NCBI GenBank assembly: GCA_036555705.1
Contig: DATBKT010000018.1
Span: 1 to 9,487 of the forward strand
Length of the DNA stretch: 9,487 nucleotides
Origin: JARBAU01 sp029237525
Lineage (GTDB): Archaea > Thermoproteota > Nitrososphaeria > Nitrososphaerales > Nitrososphaeraceae
Reading direction: 5' to 3'
Each line of letters starts with the position of its first letter. Within the stretch, counting starts at the first letter, position 1. Below are positions 1 to 5,986 of the stretch, in pieces. A program made the translations under genes and the position numbers. The notes beneath the pieces are model-generated. The model was not told the DNA's origin. It did no database searches and worked only from the letters and a program-made list of their open reading frames with translations.

Positions 1-100
1 GTATTAAAACCAGATCTCGATCTAACACCGTTGTTATGGCGCCATTTGTTTGGGCAATCAATCTGCCAAGTTCTTCGCAGTGAGCTAATCGTCTAGGCAT
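1..100 (-). CDS. N-terminal part of an unrecognised protein, cut by the left edge
   Basis: An open frame starts at ATG (complement of 98-100) and runs off the left edge after 33 codons. It begins MPRRLAHCEELGRL and continues with a hydrophobic/polar mix that includes TNGAI. I do not recognise the family. Support for coding comes from the related copy at 4711-4998: there the aligned minus-strand DNA still reads GEELDKLIVKTSGAI, so the amino-acid pattern EEL-x2-LI-x2-T-x-GAI is shared although the DNA has diverged, and that copy is broken by stops. A TATA box lies about 85 bases upstream (185-194), giving a predicted leader of roughly 60 bases. The start choice is uncertain because shorter upstream frames exist in the leader. 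Confidence 0.4.
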   Translation of the reverse strand, partial: MPRRLAHCEELGRLIAQTNGAITTVLDRDLVLI

Positions 101-319
101 CTTTAGGCACCGCGCGCCTCACGATATACAGTATACATAAATTATATTACCATCCTATGATATCAGTCTACATAAGGGTAGAGTATATTTATAACCTGCC
201 ATTTCTCATATCATATTATAACTTTATGTGCGGGATGATTAATCCGGACGGATTAAAAGGTCCAATAATGCCCGATGCGTTCCGTATTAATTGAATTAGT
301 AACGACAATTATCCGCATA
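36..319. repeat. Copy 1 of a ~285-bp imperfect direct repeat
   Basis: This stretch aligns along its length with 4711-4998. Shared blocks include atggcgcca at one end, ctttaggcacc, gatatacag, aattatattaccatc, tttataacctgccatttctc, tattataactttatgt and atccgcata at the other end. Both copies are in the same orientation and about 4.7 kb apart. The best-conserved part surrounds a minus-strand TATA box, and the left part covers the start of a minus-strand coding frame. There are no terminal inverted repeats and no transposase, so it looks like a duplicated promoter plus gene start rather than an insertion sequence. Confidence 0.8.
185..194 (-). promoter_or_regulatory. Archaeal TATA box (copy 1 of repeat)
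   Basis: On the minus strand the site reads TTATAAATAT preceded by GG, a good archaeal box A. Transcription would begin about 25 bases further, near 163-165, leaving a leader of about 60 bases before the ATG at 100. The same box and flanks are preserved in the second repeat copy at 4859-4868, the most conserved block of the repeat. Confidence 0.5.
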
Positions 320-325
320 ATTGAA

Positions 326-823
326 TTAGGTTTCACCTTTTATAATCGTCCAAGTTGAATAATACCTAGGCTTAATCTCCAAAATAACATAATCACCTTT
401 TTTTGTCTCCCTTAAGTAATTCTCATCCGCTTGTACGTATCTAGACGCTATATTCATAAAAATTGGTGTGGTGTATCCAATATCTTCATGAATTGAAACA
501 TCTCCCTTTCCACGAACACCCTTATACTGATCTGGTCTTGAATCATCAATACAAAATGAGATGGTCATGTTTTTCTCTAGATTGCGTATCATTTTAGATA
601 ACTTTTTGTTTGTTCCAACATACAACCTGTCATTTAGACTGTCAAAATAGTACCATGTAGGACGGACATCATCTGGCTCTCCTTTCTCATCGATTGTACC
701 CAGATGAACCAAAAGCTCGGGCGTTTTTAAGAATTCTGTCAATTCCTTTGCATTGAGTGGTAGTGTACCTAATTTGCCATGGGCGTTAATGATTTTAATT
801 CCGGTGGTTGTAGAATCACTCAT
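326..823 (-). CDS. Pyridoxamine 5'-phosphate oxidase-like flavin-binding protein
   Basis: This is a complete 165-residue protein of the PNPOx-like split-barrel superfamily, whose members bind FMN or F420 and reduce or oxidise small molecules; the substrate cannot be read from the sequence. The typical pattern is present: an N-terminal helix (about 25-36), a first strand LVHLGTIDEKGEPDDVRPTW at about 38-57, then RLYVGTNKKLSKMIRNLEKN (66-85), MTISFCIDD (86-94), and GVRGKGDVSI (102-111), where the family carries its barrel strand with a conserved G-x-G. The C-terminal IKPRYYSTW strand closes the barrel. The length is normal for single-domain members. It starts at ATG (complement of 821-823). It is probably cytoplasmic. 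A possible small membrane ORF ends five bases upstream of its start, which could mean co-transcription. Repeat copy 1 lies just downstream. Confidence 0.85.
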   Translation of the reverse strand: MSDSTTTGIKIINAHGKLGTLPLNAKELTEFLKTPELLVHLGTIDEKGEPDDVRPTWYYFDSLNDRLYVGTNKKLSKMIRNLEKNMTISFCIDDSRPDQYKGVRGKGDVSIHEDIGYTTPIFMNIASRYVQADENYLRETKKGDYVILEIKPRYYSTWTIIKGET

Positions 824-828
824 AATTA

Positions 829-1029
829 CTAATATAACGCTCCTTGCTTGAAGAAAGGTGATTGAATTTTTTCAATGTCATAAATCTTTGTAACCACTAA
901 CATTAACAATAATAATAGATCAAATATTGTTATTAAATATGCAAGGAAAGAAAAGTATAGTTGTAGTGAATAAAATACAATAATAAAGTCGCCAATAATT
1001 CTGTTTTTCCCAATGCAAACTTTGAGCAT
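829..1029 (-). CDS. Possible small two-helix membrane protein
   Basis: This is a 66-codon frame with ATG at the complement of 1027-1029. Residues about 13 to 47 are almost continuously hydrophobic (IIVFYSLQLYFSFLAYLITI, then a leucine-rich LLLLLMLVV), compatible with one or two membrane segments, followed by a polar tail. Its stop lies five bases before the ATG of the PNPOx-like gene, and AAGGAG occurs near its 3' end about 17 bases before that ATG, so coupling is conceivable. I do not recognise the sequence. AT-rich non-coding DNA readily gives hydrophobic frames, so this is a weak call. Confidence 0.25.
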   Translation of the reverse strand: MLKVCIGKNRIIGDFIIVFYSLQLYFSFLAYLITIFDLLLLLMLVVTKIYDIEKIQSPFFKQGALY

Positions 1030-1208
1030 GCATTTCGAGTAAGATGAGAAAAGAATTTGTAATTCTACAGGTCTTACCTAAGGAAGAATTGAAATTATAG
1101 GAACAACAGTAAAGTAGAATTAGAATGTATAAATTATCCCGGGTATCCCTGGTGCAATTAGTCGATGGGCAATAGCGCACGGCGTTGTAATTAAGGTTCG
1201 TATTATGT

Positions 1209-1560
1209 TTAGCTCTTAGCCTTAGTGGACTTCTGTAAGCTTGCCTTTAATCCTGCTACAAGATCCTTAGTCTCTTCCTCTTTGACTTTTTGTGGCTCGA
1301 CGACTACCATCCTGCCCTTGATCTTTGATTCTATCAGCTTTTCCAGCTCTTTAGCCTATGTATCGGAGTACCTGCTTAGATCAAACTACTCACTAGAGGG
1401 TTTTCAACTAGTAATTTTTCCAATGATAGTTCTTTATTATCGACGGCGTCACGATGTAGGTCCTTTAACTCGCTAATTTCATTAACTGGTCGTATGCCAT
1501 CGATATAATGAAGTAGATGCATACTATTACTCTCTGATAAGGTCGAAGGACAACATGCTC
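1209..1560 (-). pseudogene. ku: C-terminal remnant of a Ku DNA end-binding protein
   Basis: Ku binds double-strand breaks and recruits ligase D-type enzymes in prokaryotic end joining. Only its C-terminal part survives here, readable by joining three minus-strand frames. From 1560 the first reads EHVVLRPYQRVIV. A one-base loss near 1522 leads to MHLLHYIDGIRPVNEISEL and KELSLEKLLVENP. A second shift just before 1376 leads to FDLSRYSD, an in-frame TAG (1356-1358), then AKELEKLIESKIKGRMVVVE and a Lys/Glu-rich tail ending in a TAA at 1209-1211. The motifs RPY, MHxLxYxDxIRP, KELxLxxxLxE and the D..AKELEKLIxxKIKG segment are characteristic of Ku. The N-terminal half or more is missing: a TAG sits immediately upstream (1561-1563). 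No ligase D is in the window. The functional Ku, if any, must be elsewhere. Confidence 0.85.
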
Positions 1561-1580
1561 CTATCCTTAAGTACTATTTT

Positions 1581-1829
1581 TCAAAGTGCAATTTTTAGTT
1601 CAGTTAGTTCTTTTATAAGAAGTGAATATACATTATCATTTTTGTTCTTATTGTCTGGAGCTACAAAATAGCTTCTCAATTGGGCATCATTTTTTATAAC
1701 GAATCCTGTGACCATTCGTACATAGTTGAAGGAAAAATCTGCATTTTTGTAGATAAATATACACCTATTGGAATATTGACCAACCCAAAGCTTATACTTC
1801 CATTCCAGGTTTTCGAAGCCAAGCATCAT
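1581..1829 (-). CDS. Possible hypothetical protein or gene remnant
   Basis: This 82-codon frame starts MMLGFENLEWKYKLWV and ends YSLLIKELTELKIAL. It is rich in Asn, Lys and Tyr, as expected of a low-GC archaeal gene, has no clear membrane segment, and its C-terminal 15 residues look like an amphipathic helix. GAGATGAGAAG lies directly before the two start ATGs. I do not recognise the family. A 70-codon frame on the other strand (1680-1892) overlaps it; I favour the minus strand on composition only. It lies just upstream of the Ku remnant on the same strand but does not look like Ku. Confidence 0.3.
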   Translation of the reverse strand: MMLGFENLEWKYKLWVGQYSNRCIFIYKNADFSFNYVRMVTGFVIKNDAQLRSYFVAPDNKNKNDNVYSLLIKELTELKIAL

Positions 1830-1937
1830 CTTCTCATCTCTCAGATGAGCTTCATCGATTTATTAATACACCAATATAATGAGAATGCTTAACTTTATCA
1901 TTTTGCATATCCAATATAGAGATGTAAACAAACAAGA

Positions 1938-2579
1938 TTGATAACTGACAATACATATCCTAAAGCTATAATCAATACAGCTAGAGTAGCTAGGCTAGCA
2001 ACGGCCGATTTAGAATACAAACCACATCTGGTACCAGTTGTATTTGTATATGATAATAATCGTGATTTTTACTTTATACCAATAGATAAGAAGACTAAGC
2101 GATCTAGACCTGAAAATCTAAAAAGAGTAAGTAACATAAAAGAAAATCCAAATGATGCATTATTGATAGATGAATACAATGAGGACTGGACAAAACTTTA
2201 TTTCATTATAATTCAAGGGAAAGCTTCTATAATAGGATATATTCAATATGTTATTCTCATAAATGTTGAAAAATTACATTATCACGATGTCCGCGAACGT
2301 GTGTACATGGAGTTTCAAGAAAATATCTTGTATCATCCTAGTATTATCGATCCTAATGACTCGTTGATATTTGTACTCTATGATGAAAATGTATTCAAAG
2401 TAGATTCAGTTCTGACTACAATCGACTCCTTTAATGGAGTTAAAAATGCAGATGTATACATACTAACTGAATGGCAATATTACGACGATTGGATAACAAG
2501 AGAAATTGACGAAAGATTATTAACAAAATCTTCACTGTCGCGCAAATCAATAAAGGTTGCCGATGCATTTAAGACATAG
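1938..2579 (+). CDS. PPOX-class F420-type split-barrel protein fused to an Lrp-effector-like tail
   Basis: Residues 1-100 fit the PPOX-class probable F420-dependent oxidoreductase family (Rv0121 type): ARVARLATAD (15-24), KPHLVPVVFVYD (28-39), LKRVSNIKENPNDALLIDEY (61-80), and DWTKLYFIIIQGKASIIG (83-100). That family is usually about 130-140 residues and continues with a helix and a last strand. Here, from about residue 100 (near base 2238), the sequence changes to a different module. Its RVYMEFQENILYHPSIIDPN, FKVDSVLTTIDSFNGVKNAD and WQYYDDWITREI pattern resembles the C-terminal sensing domain of archaeal Lrp/AsnC-like proteins, without a helix-turn-helix. The start is TTG at 1938, the only usable one after the in-frame TAG at 1917-1919, and it gives a normal-length N-terminus. 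The frame stays open for 213 codons, unlike most neighbours. It is either a recent in-frame deletion fusion or a true two-domain protein. The tail assignment is from memory and less certain than the head. Confidence 0.75.
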   Translation: MITDNTYPKAIINTARVARLATADLEYKPHLVPVVFVYDNNRDFYFIPIDKKTKRSRPENLKRVSNIKENPNDALLIDEYNEDWTKLYFIIIQGKASIIGYIQYVILINVEKLHYHDVRERVYMEFQENILYHPSIIDPNDSLIFVLYDENVFKVDSVLTTIDSFNGVKNADVYILTEWQYYDDWITREIDERLLTKSSLSRKSIKVADAFKT

Positions 2580-2582
2580 ATT

Positions 2583-2598
2583 CTGCAAAAATTTGCAG
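2583..2598. terminator. Perfect inverted repeat after the PPOX fusion gene
   Basis: CTGCAAA, two bases, then TTTGCAG form a 7-bp perfect hairpin or palindrome beginning four bases after the stop codon of the fusion gene. It could help end or protect the transcript, or be a binding site. Archaeal terminators are usually T-rich and need no hairpin, so the role is uncertain. Confidence 0.35.
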
Positions 2599-2830
2599 TC
2601 AAACTTTAGACTAACCATATTATCTACTGATAAGTTTAACAAACAAACCGGTTAACCCTCCAAACCCACGACAAATGATGTTAATATTGTGCCATTACAA
2701 ACGTAGACAAAGCAATCAATAGAAGATCACTTTCAATGATTAATGAAGCTTGTTTGGATAATAATATCTACCATGATATAAGTAGTTCACACATATCCGA
2801 ACAACGAGGAATAAAGTGAATATATAAATT

Positions 2831-3197
2831 AGAATTGGTTCGATTGTTATCGCTTGTTACCAATTTTATAAAATGTTGGCATTCTGGCAGGAAGCTCTTC
2901 ACTACGCCCCGCGAGAGCCAGCTAAAGGTGGATGGATGGTTCTGCGTGATCCTGATGGAAGGGGGCCAAACGTGTCTCTGAACCAGGTTCCGCGAAAGAA
3001 CTCTGTAAGGAGTAAGGAGTAGATTACATCTTGATCTATATACTAACAACAGAGAGTCAGAAGTAGAATGACTAGTAACGATTGGGGCAGATCGTTACCC
3101 ATGGAGATATAGACAAGGTGCTGACTTTGTCGTATTGGAAGATCCAGATGGTAATCTCTTCTGTGTGGTTCAGGTAAAGGGAGAGACTATTAGGTAA
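2831..3197 (+). pseudogene. Broken VOC/glyoxalase-like protein
   Basis: This is a near-complete glyoxalase-like (VOC superfamily) protein, a metal-binding or metal-independent fold with varied small-molecule roles. From 2831 it reads RIGSIVI, then MLAFWQEALHY and GGWMVLRDPDGRGPNVSLNQ in one frame. A 7-bp tandem duplication (3005-3018) shifts the frame and creates a TAG at 3020-3022. In the next frame, from 3021, it reads RLHLDLYTNNRESEVE, an in-frame TGA (3069-3071), then RYPWRYRQGADFVVLEDPDG and NLFCVVQ, ending in TAA at 3195-3197. Removing one 7-bp copy restores one frame through most of the gene, leaving a single nonsense codon. No usable start codon remains before RIGSIVI: a TAA lies at 2825-2827. 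A bacterial origin is possible because this subfamily is common in soil bacteria. Confidence 0.9.
3005..3018. repeat. 7-bp tandem duplication causing a frameshift
   Basis: The unit gtaagga occurs twice in direct succession (3005-3011 and 3012-3018) inside the VOC pseudogene. Deleting one unit restores the reading frame exactly across the break (NSVRS joined to RLHLD), so this duplication is the lesion. It is typical of replication slippage. Confidence 0.85.
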
Positions 3198-3290
3198 GAT
3201 ACCGAAACTAAATATCCTAACACATACAAAAATGGATGATCTACCTACACATTATAATAATAGCAATATCTTATTATCGATTAATTTAGT

Positions 3291-3407
3291 ATGTTGCCAT
3301 TAGAGGAATACTCGAATGAAAACTTCATGACATATGTTCACGGTAATCGCTATGACAAGCATAGAATTTTAATATTTAGATATTGCTTTAGGTTTGAATT
3401 AATATAG
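3291..3407 (+). CDS. Possible 38-residue small protein
   Basis: This is a short frame from ATG at 3291 to TAG at 3405-3407, beginning MLPLEEYSNENFMTYVHG, then basic (NRYDKHR) and ending hydrophobic (ILIFRYCFRFELI). I do not recognise it. It sits between the VOC pseudogene and the zinc-finger gene on the same strand. It may be chance or a relic. Confidence 0.18.
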   Translation: MLPLEEYSNENFMTYVHGNRYDKHRILIFRYCFRFELI

Positions 3408-3453
3408 TTAATCTATATTTTTGAATATGATTTGATTATTCTTCATTATCCCT

Positions 3454-3570
3454 ATGATACATAGACAACAACACGTTTTAGAATCCTCTTACAGATGTGA
3501 AGAATGTGGCAAATCATTTTGTAGTCGAGGAAAACTTGACGACCATATTCATCAAATCCACGGAATCTAA
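3454..3570 (+). CDS. Small C2H2 zinc-finger protein
   Basis: This is a complete 38-residue protein. It holds one classical zinc finger: C15-x2-C18, then 12 residues, H31-x4-H36, with the usual aromatic and hydrophobic core positions (Y13, F22, L28) in YRCEECGKSF and KLDDHIHQIH. Single-finger microproteins of this type are known in Nitrososphaeria and other archaea; they are thought to bind nucleic acid or protein partners, but specific roles are mostly unknown. A TATA-like stretch (atctatattt, 3411-3420) lies about 38 bases before the ATG, giving a short leader. It is the only intact gene between the VOC and SnoaL-like pseudogenes, and its finger residues are all present. Confidence 0.75.
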   Translation: MIHRQQHVLESSYRCEECGKSFCSRGKLDDHIHQIHGI

Positions 3571-3607
3571 TGTGACATGACACAATAATAATTATCATTA
3601 TTCAGGG

Positions 3608-3621
3608 CTTGAATATTCAAG
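3608..3621. repeat. 14-bp perfect palindrome
   Basis: CTTGAATATTCAAG reads the same on both strands. It lies 37 bases after the zinc-finger gene and about 100 bases before the SnoaL-like pseudogene. It could be a binding site for a dimeric regulator or a simple AT-rich chance palindrome. No second copy was noticed. Confidence 0.3.
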
Positions 3622-3721
3622 AATCTAAATAAGAATTTTGGATTAGAAATATACAAAATAATAAAGCTATTTCAACTGCTAGCAAAAGATTAATAGTAGA
3701 TATGAACTGCACCTTACTCCG

Positions 3722-4103
3722 TTGAGAGATAATAAAGAACTGATTAAATCATTTATAGAGGAAGTTTTTAACAAGCATGATCTCGCTGCTATTGACAAAT
3801 ATCTTGTGGCAAATCTGACCGATGGCTCTGGAAAAACTCTAGAATCATTTAAAAAATTCTTGACCTGCACTCTTTTCTGGTTTTCCAGACCTACATGTAA
3901 ACATAGAACATATACTTGCTGAAAATAATTTTGTTCTAGTATTTCTTAATTTTACTGGAACGCATAGAGGACAGTATGAAGGATTACCAGCTACGAACAA
4001 ATCAGTGATAAACAGATCTGCTGATCTTTATAGGATAGAAAATGGCAAAATTGTAGAACACTGGGATGTAGTGGACAGATTGGATCTCTTAAAAAAGATA
4101 TGA
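3722..4103 (+). pseudogene. Frameshifted SnoaL-like / ester cyclase family protein
   Basis: This belongs to the SnoaL-like (NTF2-fold) family of small cyclase or hydratase-like proteins; the substrate is unknown. The first frame, from TTG 3722, reads NKELIKSFIEEVFNKHDLAA and then ESFKKFLT. One extra base near 3866 shifts the frame. The second frame carries the diagnostic half: FPDLHVNIEHILAE, FTGTHRGQYEGLPATNKSV, and YRIENGKIVEHWDVVDRLDL, ending in TGA at 4101-4103. Removing the T at 3866 joins LT to ALFSGFPDLHV cleanly. The segment between IDKYL and KTLESF is shorter than usual for the family, suggesting a small deletion as well. If the insertion were a sequencing error, the gene would be nearly intact. 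The start is uncertain because no ATG is in frame. Confidence 0.88.
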
Positions 4104-4270
4104 GCAATCACTTTTAATAATGGCTATCAATGTCTAAAACAATAGGCCTGTATACATATTATTCTTTAGTTTCTTCTACTTTACATAACACACTAGATAA
4201 TAGATCTACATAATAGCAAACAAGAAAGCTTTTATAATTACTATTTAATTAGCCGATAGAATCTTAAATT

Positions 4271-4423
4271 ATGCCATATGACAAACTGGCATGAAAGTCC
4301 ACAAATGATAGTTATGCACTAAAATCTGTAACCGAGTGCAACGGTCAGATCTTTGTATTTCTGATTAGTGAATCTGAATTAAAATCTAAAACTAGGGCTA
4401 CTACTACTGCCGCAGCAGCATAA
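4271..4423 (+). pseudogene. Possible short gene remnant in a gene-poor stretch
   Basis: The 420 bases after the SnoaL-like pseudogene hold no clear gene. The best candidate is a frame from ATG 4271 (MPYDKLA), broken by TGA at 4292-4294, then reading NDSYALKSVTECNGQIFVFL and ISESELKSKTRA with an Ala-rich end before TAA at 4421-4423. The codon pattern looks protein-like but I cannot name a family. It may be non-coding. Confidence 0.2.
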
Positions 4424-4523
4424 GATTCATAAATCAATGACAATACAAGAACCAAATGGTTAGGCAGTTGGACATACATACATTAAAATTATTATAAAGA
4501 ATGCCAGCAACTATCAGGAGTTA

Positions 4524-4649
4524 ATGACATTATTAAGATCAAGGACATTAAGTGTATCGATAAACTGTAAACCTAAAACAATATATGAATTTGTTCTAAA
4601 TCTAGAGAATCTGGACATGAACAGATCAACCCTGATTGAGTTCCAATGA
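4524..4649 (+). pseudogene. N-terminal fragment of an SRPBCC (START-like) protein
   Basis: This is a 41-codon frame from ATG 4524 to TGA 4647-4649. The central part, SVSINCKPKTIYEFVLNLEN, matches the first strand and helix of SRPBCC proteins (typically I-x-V-x-I-x2-P-x3-V-Y-x-F-V-x-N-x-E-N), which bind hydrophobic ligands in a deep cavity. The remaining ~100 residues of the fold are absent; the sequence loses resemblance after residue 31. It is directly followed by the second copy of the 285-bp repeat, so a rearrangement may have removed the rest. Confidence 0.45.
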
Positions 4650-4710
4650 CGGTATAAGTGTTGTTACCAGATATCGATCTGACTAGATAATTTAATCATT
4701 GATCATCGAA

Positions 4711-4998
4711 ATGGCGCCACTTGTTTTGACTATGAGTTTGTCTAGCTCTTCACCGTTAACAAGTTAGCTAGGCGTCTTTAGGCACCACGGGCTTCATGAT
4801 ATACAGCATACTTAAAATTATATTACCATCATATGATATCAATCTACATTAAATGATAATATTTATAACCTGCCATTTCTCATATCGTATTATAACTTTA
4901 TGTCCGGGATTATTAATCCCGGATTGGTTAAGAATCCATATCATCATAATGTGTTAGACTTATTGTGTATTAACAGAATTAATATGTTGATCCGCATA
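4711..4998. repeat. Copy 2 of the ~285-bp imperfect direct repeat
   Basis: This matches 36-319 in the same orientation (see that entry for shared blocks). In this copy the minus-strand gene start is destroyed: the aligned ATG is ACG, TAA follows two codons later, and the frame carries more stops, though GEELDKLIVKTSGAI is still readable. The promoter segment is better preserved than the coding segment. Both copies lie just downstream of the 3' end of a minus-strand gene (the PNPOx-like gene for copy 1, the start-less frame 5011-5460 for copy 2). Confidence 0.8.
4859..4868 (-). promoter_or_regulatory. Archaeal TATA box (copy 2 of repeat)
   Basis: On the minus strand this reads TTATAAATAT with GG before it, identical to the box in copy 1. 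It would drive transcription leftwards into the ruined gene start around 4770. If still active it would make a non-coding transcript. Confidence 0.4.
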
Positions 4999-5010
4999 GA
5001 CTAGCTGCTA

Positions 5011-5460
5011 CTATCTATAGATATCATCAATCGAGGGTCGGTAGATATTAAGTTCATCACCGATCATGATAGTTTTACCTGTGAATCTGATCCTTTAATT
5101 TTGAGTAAGTTTGAGCAACTTTAATAGCTCTGATTTATGTGCTGCCGGATCTTTGTACTTTATATGATGCTCTATGGATTCCAGATGAATGTTCTTTATC
5201 TCAGGATGCAATATACAGTAATAGTAATTCTGTTTGATAGCAATTATTGGATAACATGGACTCTGGTGTAAATCATGTTCTGAAAGCGTCCAAGGCTTAT
5301 TCGGATCGTCATAAAAGAAGTCTGTTATAGAGCTAACTTTGACTTCGTCAAGGCCTTCATTTGATAATGAAAATTCATTTAACGGGAAACATGAATGTGC
5401 GCGCCCATTAACTTCTCCGTCAGGTTTCCGAGATGCAACACCCGAAACCCAATCCAGTTT
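5011..5460 (-). pseudogene. Start-less, stop-interrupted gene remnant of unknown family
   Basis: On the minus strand an open frame of 121 codons runs from just after TAA (5461-5463) to TAA at 5095-5097, with no ATG, and no GTG or TTG near its beginning. It reads DWVSGVASRKPDGEV near the start, then HSCFPLNEFSLSNEGL, ITDFFYDDPNKPWTLSEHDL, and NYYYCILHPEIKNIHLESIE followed by HH. After the TAA the same frame stays open for 27 more codons (RFTGKTIMIGDELNIYRPSI) to TAG at 5011-5013. Length, composition and continuity strongly suggest a real gene that lost its 5' end and gained one stop. I do not recognise the family. The C..H and paired-His pattern could bind metal. A link to the replication-type remnant at 6647-6864 is possible but unproven. 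Confidence 0.6.
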
Positions 5461-5739
5461 TTATTTTTTCTCTGATACTTAATTCGGTTACAAAATCTTT
5501 TTAGATAATTTGTAATTTTTTGAAACCAAAACTGACACCTCAATTATTTTTAATCTGTAACCTATAGTGGTGCTTATATCAATTTTTGATATTCGCGAAT
5601 AAATGCAAGATATCCCTGGCAGTATTGTCAGCGAGTGAGAAATCATATCAGTTGGGAAGTCTTGGATTTGAATAAAGGCGAGAATTGCCATATTTTGTAT
5701 ATATTAATTTTTATTATTAACTCACATGTGTTATTACTA

Positions 5740-5877
5740 ATGAACGCAGCAACATTTTCTTGCAACCATTGTAAAAACAAGTTTCAATTAATCAATATAT
5801 CAACTAAAGACAAGCCTAAGTATTGTCCCTATTGTGGAGATATTGGAATAGAAGCAGTTAATTTAATACTTTGTTAA
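5740..5877 (+). CDS. Small zinc-ribbon protein
   Basis: This is a 45-residue protein with two zinc knuckles: C8-x2-C11 (FSCNHCKNKF) and C29-x2-C32 (KPKYCPYCGDIGIE), the classic zinc ribbon spaced by 17 residues. Small free-standing ribbons of this kind are frequent in archaea and may act in nucleic-acid or protein binding; the role is unknown. I chose ATG 5740 over an upstream GTG (5635) because the upstream residues are unrelated and hydrophobic. A TATA-like tract (ttttgtatatatt, 5693-5705) sits about 40 bases upstream, fitting a short leader. Its 3' end overlaps by 20 bases, antisense, the small minus-strand frame 5858-5986. Confidence 0.6.
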   Translation: MNAATFSCNHCKNKFQLINISTKDKPKYCPYCGDIGIEAVNLILC

Positions 5878-5986
5878 TCTTGAATTTCAGATATGTCATT
5901 GGCGCGCGCCTCTTGACCACAGTAGGTAGTTTCTCATCTATTGCATCGTCGAATCTTTTGTTAGCGCTATTTTCATTACTCCTCAT
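5858..5986 (-). CDS. 42-residue basic protein, possibly coupled to the upstream broken gene
   Basis: The ATG (complement of 5984-5986) overlaps the TGA stop of the upstream reading (5986-5988) as TGATG, a common arrangement for translational coupling. The product begins MRSNENSANKRFDDAIDEKL and continues with a basic stretch (VVKRRAP) and MTYLKFKINK. I do not recognise it. Since the upstream gene is broken, this may be an orphaned operon member or a remnant. It is antisense to the last 20 bases of the zinc-ribbon gene. Confidence 0.4.
   Translation of the reverse strand: MRSNENSANKRFDDAIDEKLPTVVKRRAPMTYLKFKINKVLN

Noticed and set aside
920..1180. 86-codon minus-strand Cys/Tyr-rich frame
   Set aside because: Composition looks random (runs of YYC, LLYCC); it has no recognisable motif and overlaps another weak frame.
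1225..1476. 83-codon plus-strand frame
   Set aside because: It is antisense to the Ku remnant, whose minus-strand frames carry clear Ku motifs.
1680..1892. 70-codon plus-strand frame
   Set aside because: It overlaps the minus-strand frame 1581-1829, which is more protein-like; neither is certain.
2768..3049. 93-codon minus-strand frame
   Set aside because: It is the shadow of the VOC pseudogene on the plus strand.
36..4998. Insertion sequence or composite transposon bounded by the 285-bp repeats
   Set aside because: No transposase, no terminal inverted repeats and no target-site duplication were seen; the repeat contains a promoter and gene start instead.
5488..5691. 67-codon minus-strand frame upstream of the start-less remnant
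   Set aside because: No family pattern, and it is not in a position or frame that continues the remnant convincingly.
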